This document shows, one piece after another, positions 1 to 6,165 of a stretch of DNA of 6,194 bases (positions are counted from its first letter, which is position 1; each line of letters opens with the position of its first letter). The notes beneath the pieces are model-generated. The model did no database searches. It saw only the letters and a program-made list of their open reading frames with translations, and was not told the origin of the DNA. This DNA comes from Streptomyces sp. NRRL F-6131. GTDB lineage: Bacteria > Actinomycetota > Actinomycetes > Streptomycetales > Streptomycetaceae. Location: contig JOHN01000125.1 of assembly GCA_000719695.1 (NCBI GenBank), positions 1 through 6,194 on the forward strand, given 5' to 3'. The translations under genes and the position numbers were made by a program.

Positions 1-289
1 GAACGGGGGCTTCGGGGTCGGGCATCGGGGCTGTCGGGCGGCGCCCGGGGGGTCGAACGCGGGGGGCCCGGGGGTCGGGTCTGTTCGAGCCGGGGGGCGA
101 CGGCTGTCCGGCCGCCCTTACCAACGGGCCCTTGTGGCAGGGGTCACGGGTGGGGGGTCGGGGTGACGGGAATTGCCCCGGATCCGATCGCGGAGGGTGT
201 CCCGGGCGTCGCAATCTGTCGATGTCGAGGGCGGGACTGCCGGAATGGAACGGTGAGGTGAGTCACGGCCCGCCGATGTTTGATCTAGG
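1..289. other. G-rich region without a convincing gene
   Basis: I see no credible coding region here. The + strand is dominated by G runs (for example 5-9, 14-17, 27-30, 47-52, 140-143, 152-157, 160-163). The longest open frame on the + strand in this part has no ribosome binding site and an un-protein-like composition. On the - strand an ATG at 25-23 reads MPDPEAPV and then leaves the window. It could be the first codons of a divergent gene, but there is no purine-rich Shine-Dalgarno before it, so I do not call it. Confidence 0.5.
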
Positions 290-305
290 AAATGACGACC
301 AAAAC

Positions 306-346
306 GGACATATTGGACATGTTTGCATGGTCATTACCGGCGGTAA
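306..346 (+). promoter_or_regulatory. Candidate promoter/operator region upstream of the rpf-like gene
   Basis: This is the only AT-richer island in the first 600 bases. It holds two adjacent near-identical 9-mers, GGACATATT (306-314) and GGACATGTT (315-323). A 13-bp palindrome follows, TTACCG-G-CGGTAA (334-346). GTTTGC (321-326), a 14-nt spacer and CGGTAA (341-346) resemble the stress sigma factor (SigB-type) pattern GTTT-N-GGGTA, with the first base of the -10 element differing. If used, transcription would start near 354 and leave a leader of about 295 nt. I see no good housekeeping -35/-10 pair. The assignment is inference from pattern alone; the palindrome could equally be a repressor or response-regulator site. 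Confidence 0.3.
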
Positions 347-1454
<1,108 letters not shown>

Positions 1455-1456
<2 letters not shown>

Positions 1457-1502
1457 TCCGAGCGCTGATCCGGTCACCGATCCGGTCACCGATCCGGGCC
1501 CG
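1455..1502 (+). repeat. 12-bp tandem repeat at the 3' end of the rpf-like gene
   Basis: Four 12-bp units lie in phase from 1455, overlapping the stop codon. They are GATCCGAGCGCT, GATCCGGTCACC, GATCCGGTCACC, and GATCCGGGCCCG. The middle two are identical, and all share GATCCG. The array lies between the stop codon and the terminator hairpin. Confidence 0.75.
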
Positions 1503-1538
1503 TCGGCCCGGTGCGACCGGTCGGTCGGTCGACCCTTG

Positions 1539-1571
1539 CGGCCGCCTTCCCGTTCCACGGGGAGGCGGCCG
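1539..1571 (+). terminator. Strong hairpin terminator of the rpf-like gene
   Basis: A 15-bp stem (1539-1553 with 1557-1571) closes a 3-nt TCC loop, with a single G-U wobble in RNA. It begins 82 bases after the stop codon. No U tract follows, which is normal for streptomycete terminators. The right arm runs directly into the 16-bp tandem array. Confidence 0.75.
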
Positions 1572-1662
1572 TCGGCGTGTCCGGCCGTCGGCGTGTCCGG
1601 CGGGCGGCCCGTTCGGCCGTCGGCGGGGTCCGTTGTCGGAGAGGTCCGTTGTCGGAGGGGTG
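1567..1662 (+). repeat. Degenerate 16-bp tandem array upstream of alkB
   Basis: Six 16-bp units follow one another in phase. Units 1 and 2 are identical (GGCCGTCGGCGTGTCC, at 1567 and 1583). Unit 3 (1599) is diverged. Unit 4 (1615) is GGCCGTCGGCGGGGTC. Units 5 (1631) and 6 (1647) are CGTTGTCGGAGAGGTC and CGTTGTCGGAGGGGTG. CGG at unit positions 7-9 is constant, and GTCGG at positions 5-9 is present in five of six. The array ends 3 bases before the alkB Shine-Dalgarno. Confidence 0.7.
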
Positions 1663-1677
1663 CGCGAGGATGGAGAC

Positions 1678-2364
1678 GTGAGCCAGGGCGAGTTGTTCGG
1701 CGGACTCTTCGACGCCTCCCCCGAGCGCGGGCGGTCCGAGCCGGCGCCGGGCGCGGTGCTGCTCCCCGGCTGGCTCGACGCGGCGGCGCAGCTGCGGCTG
1801 GTCGCCGCCTGCCGGGACTGGGCCCGCCCGCCCGCCGGGATGCACACCGTCCGGATGCCCACCGGCGGGACGATGTCCGTCCGGATGGTCGGCCTCGGTC
1901 TGCACTGGTACCCCTACGGCTACTCCCGCACCACCGAGGACGGCACGCCCGTCAAGCCCTTCCCGCCCGAGCTCGGCGCACTCGCGCGGCGGGCGGTGGC
2001 GGAGGCGTACGGCCCCGCCGTCGAGGACATCGCCGGCGCCGTCCGCTACGCGCCGGACATCGCGATCGTCAACCACTACCCGCACGGCGCCCGGATGGGC
2101 CTGCACCAGGACCGCGACGAGCGGACGGACGCCCCGGTGGTCTCGCTCTCGCTCGGGGACTCCTGCGTCTTCCGGCTCGGCAACACCGAGACCAGGACCA
2201 GGCCGTGGACGGACCTGGAGCTGCGCAGCGGCGACCTGCTGGTGTTCGGCGGCCCGGCCAGGTTCGCGTACCACGGCGTGGTGCGGACGCTGCCCGGGAC
2301 GGCGGACCCGGCGCTGGGGCTGACCGGTCGGCTGAACATCACCGTCCGGCAGTCGGGGCTGTGA
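1678..2364 (+). CDS. alkB: AlkB-family Fe(II)/2-oxoglutarate-dependent dioxygenase (alkylation repair)
   Basis: Predicted 228-aa cytosolic oxidative demethylase that removes methyl groups from bases such as 1-methyladenine and 3-methylcytosine, using Fe(II), O2 and 2-oxoglutarate. Escherichia coli AlkB is 216 aa. The core is clear. NHYPHGARMGLHQDRDE gives the HxD iron ligands H143 and D145. FAYHGV supplies the third ligand, H199. GRLNITVRQ gives the two 2-oxoglutarate-binding arginines, R218 and R224, in the family's RxNxTxR signature at the C-terminus. LHWYPYGYSR near residue 80 is part of the nucleotide-recognition lid region. The GTG at 1678 is chosen because GAGGA (1666-1670) lies 7 nt upstream and the upstream frame consists of the tandem array. 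A three-codon ATG GAG ACG TGA (1670-1681) overlaps this start. The gene stands alone, with 16-bp tandem repeats on both sides. No Ada-type partner is visible here. Confidence 0.94.
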   Translation: MSQGELFGGLFDASPERGRSEPAPGAVLLPGWLDAAAQLRLVAACRDWARPPAGMHTVRMPTGGTMSVRMVGLGLHWYPYGYSRTTEDGTPVKPFPPELGALARRAVAEAYGPAVEDIAGAVRYAPDIAIVNHYPHGARMGLHQDRDERTDAPVVSLSLGDSCVFRLGNTETRTRPWTDLELRSGDLLVFGGPARFAYHGVVRTLPGTADPALGLTGRLNITVRQSGL

Positions 2365-2418
2365 CCGGCCGGGGCTGTGACCGGTCGGGGCTCTGCCCGG
2401 TCGGGGCTCTGCCCGGTC
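2355..2418 (+). repeat. 16-bp tandem array overlapping the alkB stop codon
   Basis: Four 16-bp units: GGGGCTGTGACCGGCC (2355), GGGGCTGTGACCGGTC (2371), then two exact copies of GGGGCTCTGCCCGGTC (2387 and 2403). The first unit contains the last codons and TGA of alkB, and unit 2 repeats that sequence. A GTCGG core recurs at 2352, 2384, 2400 and 2416 (GCCGG at 2368), the same core and period as in the array upstream of alkB. Confidence 0.85.
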
Positions 2419-2429
2419 GGGTTCGGGCG

Positions 2430-2478
2430 GGGGGCTACTGTTCGACCTCGTTCGAGTGAATCGGCGGCCGTGGCCCCC
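2430..2478 (+). terminator. Possible weak terminator after alkB
   Basis: GGGGGCTAC (2430-2438) can pair with GTGGCCCCC (2470-2478), nine pairs with one G-U in RNA. The 31-nt loop contains a short CTC-GTTC-GAG hairpin. The loop is long for a terminator, so the call is tentative. Confidence 0.3.
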
Positions 2479-2506
2479 GATCCGGGGAATGTCCCGGCTC
2501 GCTGAG

Positions 2507-2532
2507 GAATTCGATTGAGCTGGAGAATTCGA
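2507..2532. repeat. Direct repeat GAATTCGA upstream of the thioesterase gene
   Basis: GAATTCGA occurs at 2507-2514 and 2525-2532, start-to-start 18 bp, in an AT-richer patch about 70-95 bp before the tesB-like start codon. Each copy contains the palindrome GAATTC. It could be a regulatory site; no binding protein can be named from this alone. Confidence 0.35.
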
Positions 2533-2601
2533 GAGAACGGGTTGCCGACGGCCGGGCGGAAGACCTCCGGCCCGGGCGGCGGCCCGGAGAGGACGTGTCC
2601 C

Positions 2602-3465
2602 ATGGCTACCCCGGTCGACGATCTCGTCGCACTGCTGGACCTCGAGCAGATCGAGCTGAACATCTTCCGCGGGCGCAGCCCCGAGGAGGCGCTCCAGCGC
2701 ACGTTCGGCGGGCAGGTGGCCGGGCAGGCGCTGGTCGCGGCGGGGCGCACCGTGGACGGCGACCGGCCGGTCCACTCGCTGCACTCGTACTTCCTGCGCC
2801 CCGGGGTCCCGGGCGTGCCGATCGTCTACCAGGTGGACCGGATCCGGGACGGCCGCTCGTTCACCACCCGCCGGGTGCTGGCGATCCAGGGCGGGCGGTC
2901 GATCTTCGCGCTGACCGCCGACTTCCACACCCCGGAGCCCGACAGCATCGAGCACCAGTTCCCGATGCCCGAGGTGCCGGGGCCGGAGAAGCTGCCGAGC
3001 GCGCTGGACGAGGTCGGCTCCCGGCTCGGCGAGCTGCCGCCGTTCATCAGCCGGCGCCAGCCCTTCGACATCCGCTACGTCGACCGGCTGCGCTGGACCA
3101 CCGAGGAGCTCGCCGGCGTCGAGGCGCGCAGCGGGGTCTGGCTGCGCACCAACGGGCAGCTCCCCGACGACCCGCTGATCCACGTCTGCGCGCTCACCTA
3201 CGCGAGCGACATGACCCTGCTGGACGCGGTCCGCGCGCCCGTCGAGCCGCTCTGGGGCACCCGCCACTTCGACATGGCCTCGCTCGACCACGCGATGTGG
3301 TTCCACCGGCCGTTCCGGACCGACGACTGGCTGCTCTACCAGCAGGAGTCCCCGATCGCCCACGGGGCCCGCGGTCTCGCCCGGGGCCAGATCTTCGACC
3401 GCAGCGGGCAGCTGGTGGTCACGGTGGTGCAGGAGGGCCTGTTCCGCCGGATCAAGGAGCAGTGA
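2602..3465 (+). CDS. tesB: Acyl-CoA thioesterase II (TesB family)
   Basis: Predicted 287-aa cytosolic enzyme that hydrolyses medium- and long-chain acyl-CoA to free fatty acid and CoA. It has the double hot-dog fold, and its length matches E. coli TesB (286 aa). The N-terminal half carries LNIFRGRSP, FGGQVAGQAL (from residue 35) and VHSLHSYFLRPG (57-68). The C-terminal half carries LDHAMWFHRPFRTDDWLLY, the ARGLARGQIFD strand and VVQEGLFR. Aligned by eye with the E. coli triad D204/T228/Q278, the residues here are D203 (YASD), S227 (MASLDH) and Q277 (VVQEG), so serine replaces threonine. The ATG at 2602 is chosen because GAGAGGA (2587-2593) lies 8 nt upstream. An in-frame TTG at 2515 would add 29 residues not typical of the family. 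It has its own upstream region and no co-directional partner within 200 bp, so it is probably monocistronic. Confidence 0.95.
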   Translation: MATPVDDLVALLDLEQIELNIFRGRSPEEALQRTFGGQVAGQALVAAGRTVDGDRPVHSLHSYFLRPGVPGVPIVYQVDRIRDGRSFTTRRVLAIQGGRSIFALTADFHTPEPDSIEHQFPMPEVPGPEKLPSALDEVGSRLGELPPFISRRQPFDIRYVDRLRWTTEELAGVEARSGVWLRTNGQLPDDPLIHVCALTYASDMTLLDAVRAPVEPLWGTRHFDMASLDHAMWFHRPFRTDDWLLYQQESPIAHGARGLARGQIFDRSGQLVVTVVQEGLFRRIKEQ

Positions 3466-3511
3466 GCGCGGGCCGGGCGCGACGTCCGCTGTGACGGGCG
3501 TGTTGAGCGCC

Positions 3512-3571
3512 GCGACGGCGTGCGACGCCGTGCAACCGCGCGCAACGCCGTACTGCCCCGTGCGAAGGCGG
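3512..3571. repeat. Imperfect 10-bp tandem array after the thioesterase gene
   Basis: In 10-bp phase from 3512 the units read GCGACGGCGT, GCGACGCCGT, GCAACCGCGC, GCAACGCCGT, ACTGCCCCGT and GCGAAGGCGG. The first two units also make a perfect inverted repeat, ACGGCGT-GCG-ACGCCGT (3515-3531). This could act as the thioesterase terminator, 50 bases after its stop codon. The rest of this 242-bp gap shows no gene. Confidence 0.55.
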
Positions 3572-3707
3572 CGCGAAGGCCGCGTCAAGGCTGTGCGACG
3601 GGAACCGGTGCGGGGAATGCCTCGCCGGGGTACCGGACGTTCGGAGAAGTGACGGAGAACGGACGGCCCGCCCCGCGGGCCCCGGACGGGAGTGGGAGGG
3701 CGAGCCG

Positions 3708-4502
3708 ATGACGGCGACGGCCGCGGAGGAATGGAAGCACTGGAGCGACGGGCGGGCGGCGACCGTCAGCGCCCCGCACGGGCAGCTGGCGCTCACCGGC
3801 ACGCACTGGCTGGCGCCGGAGCCGACGGAGATCCCGGGCCTGCCCGGCGTCTGGTGGGCGGACGCGGAGGGCGTCCGGCTGCGGGCGGCGGCGGCCGACG
3901 GCATCACCGTCGCGGGTGCGGACGCCCCCGTCGACGGGGAGGTGCTGCTGCGCCCGGACACCGACCCCGCGGCGGACACCGCCGTGCTGGGCGAGCTGCT
4001 GCTGGTGCCCATCGAGCGCGAGGGCGAGCCGGCCCTGCGGGTCTTCGACCCTCAGTCGCCCCGCCGGGCGTCGTTCGCCGGGATCTCGGCCTACCCCTAC
4101 GCGCCGGAGTGGGCCGTTCCGGCGGTCTTCACGCCGTTCGAGGACGCCACCGAGCAGGCCGTGCTCGTCCCGAACGCCGACGGCCGGGAACGCCCGCTGG
4201 AGGTGACCGGGACGATCGCGTTCACGGTCGCCGGCGAACACCGCACCCTGACGGTCAGCCGTTCCGGCAACGGCCGCCTGAGCGGTGTGATCGCCGACGC
4301 GACCAGCGGCCGGGACACCTACCGGTTCCGCTTCGTCACCCTTCCCGCGCCGGACCCGGACGGCCGCACGGTGCTGGACCTGAACCGCGCCTACCTGCCG
4401 CCGTGCGCCTTCGCGGACCACTTCATCTGCCCGTTCCCGCCGCCCGGCAACCGCCTGGACTTCGCCGTGGAGGCGGGCGAGAAGCTGGTCCTCACCCGCT
4501 AG
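3708..4502 (+). CDS. DUF1684 family protein of unknown function
   Basis: Predicted 264-aa soluble protein without signal peptide or membrane segments. It matches the DUF1684 pattern by eye. There is an N-terminal helix, MTATAAEEWKHWSDGR. A central RRASFAGISAYPYAPEW resembles the family's 'F-x-G-[IL]-x-[WAY]-[FY]-P' segment. The C-terminal hallmark at 224-259 includes DLNRAYLPPCAFAD, FICPFPPPGNRL and VEAGEK, with cysteines C233 and C241. Members are common in actinobacteria and other bacteria; to my knowledge no biochemical role is established. The ATG at 3708 has GGGAGGG (3694-3700) 7 nt upstream. A perfect palindrome closes the gene 7 bases after its TAG. The position between an acyl-CoA thioesterase and an exporter gives no reliable functional clue. 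Confidence 0.9.
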   Translation: MTATAAEEWKHWSDGRAATVSAPHGQLALTGTHWLAPEPTEIPGLPGVWWADAEGVRLRAAAADGITVAGADAPVDGEVLLRPDTDPAADTAVLGELLLVPIEREGEPALRVFDPQSPRRASFAGISAYPYAPEWAVPAVFTPFEDATEQAVLVPNADGRERPLEVTGTIAFTVAGEHRTLTVSRSGNGRLSGVIADATSGRDTYRFRFVTLPAPDPDGRTVLDLNRAYLPPCAFADHFICPFPPPGNRLDFAVEAGEKLVLTR

Positions 4503-4508
4503 CGCCCG

Positions 4509-4542
4509 GCCCGCGGCCGGGGTCCGGACCCCGGCCGCGGGC
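4509..4542. terminator. Perfect 34-bp palindrome, likely bidirectional terminator
   Basis: The arms 4509-4525 and 4526-4542 are exact reverse complements with no spacer, centred on GGTCC|GGACC. In RNA this gives a very stable stem of about 15 pairs with a 4-nt loop. It begins 7 bases after the stop codon of the DUF1684 gene and ends 7 bases before the stop codon of a possible - strand gene remnant, the right place for a shared terminator between convergent genes. Confidence 0.8.
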
Positions 4543-4549
4543 GGTCCGG

Positions 4550-4658
4550 TCACTCGGCGTAGAAGGTGTCCCGCTCCTCGTACCCGCTCACCAACCAGGC
4601 CGGTGACGCAGCGGCGGAAGAAGGCCGGGACTAGGAGCGCGACGGTCGGCGCGAGCAT
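4550..4658 (-). pseudogene. Possible 3' remnant of a - strand gene, frameshifted
   Basis: Read on the - strand, the last 14 sense codons before the TGA at 4552-4550 spell LVSGYEERDTFYAE, and every one ends in G or C. Just upstream, in another frame, ATG at 4658 starts 22 codons, hydrophobic at first and then containing FFRRCVTGLV, almost all ending in G or C. Removing one base from the AA at 4593-4594 joins the two frames into a 35-residue reading that ends at the TGA. The stop is 7 bases from the palindromic terminator. I infer either a decayed gene whose 5' part is lost, or a small gene carrying a frameshift or sequencing error. I do not recognise the protein. With no Shine-Dalgarno and such a short length, chance coding-like bias in GC-rich DNA remains possible. 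Confidence 0.35.
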
Positions 4659-4676
4659 CGGGTCGCTCCGGCCCTG

Positions 4677-4706
4677 CCGTCCCGGCCCGCGTCCGTCCCG
4701 GCCCGC
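4677..4706. repeat. 16-bp tandem duplication
   Basis: CCGTCCCGGCCCGC occurs at 4677-4690 and again at 4693-4706, a 16-bp period. It lies in the gap before the exporter gene, immediately upstream (on the - strand) of the possible gene remnant. The rest of the 4659-4794 stretch holds only a small palindrome, CCACC-G-GGTGG (4724-4734). Confidence 0.6.
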
Positions 4707-4794
4707 TCAGGGGCAGAGCCATCCCACCGGGTGGCGGTGAAGCCGGGGTCAAGCCGCCGCAAATGCCCCCCGGTGTCCGCGGGCGGGGCGGACG

Positions 4795-4821
4795 GGTCGA
4801 CGATGGGGGACTGTGTCGACC
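4795..4821. promoter_or_regulatory. Inverted repeat enclosing the exporter start codon
   Basis: GGTCGAC (4795-4801) and GTCGACC (4815-4821) are exact reverse complements with 13 bases between. The interval contains the purine run GGGGGA (4805-4810), and the GTG start (4813-4815) runs from the loop into the right arm. It could be an operator for a dimeric repressor or an RNA hairpin that displays or hides the ribosome binding site. No regulator gene lies in the window. Confidence 0.4.
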
Positions 4822-6165
4822 AATCATCCTGCCAATTCGCCGGCCGACGGGGACTCGCCGCCGGCCCCCTCCGACGCCCCCGCCGCCCCTGCCTCCGGCC
4901 CCGCTGCTGCCGCCACCTCGGCCCGGTACCGGCGGTTCGCCCGCGGCGCCTTCGCGGACCTGAGCCCGCTGCGCGACCACGCCGACTACCGGCGGGTCTG
5001 GTTCGGCCAGTCCGTCTCCTCCATCGGCCAGCAGATGACGGCCGTCGCCGTCGCCGTCGAGGTCTACGACCTCACCGGCTCCACCTTCGCCGCCGGCCTG
5101 GTCGGCCTCTTCTCCCTCGTGCCGCTCGTCGCCCTCGGCCTCTACGGCGGCGCCATCGCCGACACCGTCGACCGCCGCCGACTCGGCCTCATCGGCTCGG
5201 CCGGCCTCGCCTGCGTCTCCGCCGTCCTGGCCGCCCAGGCGATCGCCGGGCTCGGCCTGGTCGCGGTCCTCTACGCCGCCGTCGCCCTCCAGGCCGGCTT
5301 CTTCGCCCTCGCCTCACCCGCCCGCTCGGCGATGGTCCCGCGCCTCGTCCCGGCCCACCAACTGCCCGCCGCCAACGCCCTGAACACCGTCAGCATGAAC
5401 CTCGGCCTCACCGTCGGCCCCATGCTCGGCGGCCTCCTCATCGGCGCCTACGGCGTCCAGGCCGCCTACCTCGTCGACACCGTCGCCTTCGCCGCCACCC
5501 TCTACGCGATGTGGCGCCTGCCCGCCATGCTCCCGCTCGGCGAGCGCAAGGGCCGCGCCTCCGTCCTGGACGGCCTCCGCTTCCTGCGCGAGCAGCCCAA
5601 CCTCCGCACCAGCTTCCTCGCCGACCTCGCCGCCATGATCTTCGGCATGCCCCGCGCCCTCTTCCCCGCCATCGCGGTCACCTTCTACGGCGGCGACGCC
5701 CGCACCGTCGGCCTGCTCGCCGCCGCCCCCGCCGTCGGCGCCCTGGCCGGCGCCCTCTTCTCCGGCTGGGTCACCCGCGTCCACCGCCAGGGCGCCGCCG
5801 TCCTGGCCGCCGTCGCCGCCTGGGGCCTCGCCATCGCGGGCTTCGGCCTCGTCCGCGACCTCTGGCTCGGCCTCCTCCTGCTCGCCGCCGCCGGCTGCGC
5901 CGACACCATCAGCATGATCTTCCGCAACACGATGATGCAGGTCGCCGCCCCCGACGAGATGCGCGGCCGCCTCCAGGGCGTCTTCATCGTGGTCGTCGCC
6001 GGCGGCCCCCGCCTCGGCGACTTCGAGTCCGGCGCCGTCGCCTCCCTCACCAGCCCGGCCGTCTCCGTCGTCACCGGCGGCCTCGCCTGCGTCGCCGCCA
6101 TCCTCCTCCTCGCCGCCCGCCGCCCCGCCTTCCTCCGCTACGACGCCCGCCACCCCACCCCCTGA
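4813..6165 (+). CDS. MFS exporter, MFS_3/EntS-like
   Basis: Predicted 450-aa inner-membrane major facilitator, probably a proton-driven exporter of small molecules; the substrate cannot be read from sequence. Residues 1-45 form a Pro/Ala-rich, presumably cytoplasmic, tail. The transporter domain begins at FADLSPLRDHADYRRVWFGQ and shows alternating hydrophobic segments to about residue 435, consistent with about 12 helices. YGGAIADTVDRRRL (111-124) is the conserved MFS motif A loop between helices 2 and 3. SPARSAMVPRLVP, ALNTVSMNLGLTVGPMLGG and AGGPRLGDFESG are typical of the MFS_3 group that includes enterobactin exporters and macrolide-efflux relatives. The GTG at 4813 is the only usable in-frame start before the domain. 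Its Shine-Dalgarno is poor: GGGGGA ends only 2 nt upstream, inside an inverted repeat. Third positions are dominated by C (CTC, CGC, GCC), unlike the G-rich third positions of the alkB gene. Confidence 0.93.
   Translation: MSTNHPANSPADGDSPPAPSDAPAAPASGPAAAATSARYRRFARGAFADLSPLRDHADYRRVWFGQSVSSIGQQMTAVAVAVEVYDLTGSTFAAGLVGLFSLVPLVALGLYGGAIADTVDRRRLGLIGSAGLACVSAVLAAQAIAGLGLVAVLYAAVALQAGFFALASPARSAMVPRLVPAHQLPAANALNTVSMNLGLTVGPMLGGLLIGAYGVQAAYLVDTVAFAATLYAMWRLPAMLPLGERKGRASVLDGLRFLREQPNLRTSFLADLAAMIFGMPRALFPAIAVTFYGGDARTVGLLAAAPAVGALAGALFSGWVTRVHRQGAAVLAAVAAWGLAIAGFGLVRDLWLGLLLLAAAGCADTISMIFRNTMMQVAAPDEMRGRLQGVFIVVVAGGPRLGDFESGAVASLTSPAVSVVTGGLACVAAILLLAARRPAFLRYDARHPTP

Noticed and set aside
1..25. 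Start of a divergent - strand gene (ATG at 25-23)
   Set aside because: Only eight codons are inside the window and no ribosome binding site precedes them.
78..100. tRNA T-arm-like GTTCGAGCC
   Set aside because: The flanking bases do not form the required 5-bp stem, and no acceptor or anticodon arms are present on either strand.
1670..1681. ATG GAG ACG TGA mini-frame overlapping the alkB start
   Set aside because: Three codons only. Possible translational coupling cannot be supported from sequence, so it is mentioned only in the alkB entry.
1486..3588. Long open frame on the - strand opposite alkB and the thioesterase gene
   Set aside because: It is antisense to two genes with clear catalytic motifs. 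Its composition is the expected mirror of GC-rich codon bias, and no protein family pattern is visible.
3520..3711. Small + strand frame overlapping the DUF1684 start
   Set aside because: No Shine-Dalgarno, Arg/Ala-rich composition expected from GC-rich noncoding DNA, and it is partly made of the 10-bp tandem array.
3585..4658. Open frame of 357 codons on the - strand opposite the DUF1684 gene
   Set aside because: Only its first 22 codons lie outside the DUF1684 gene and look coding. The rest is an antisense shadow of a recognisable family.
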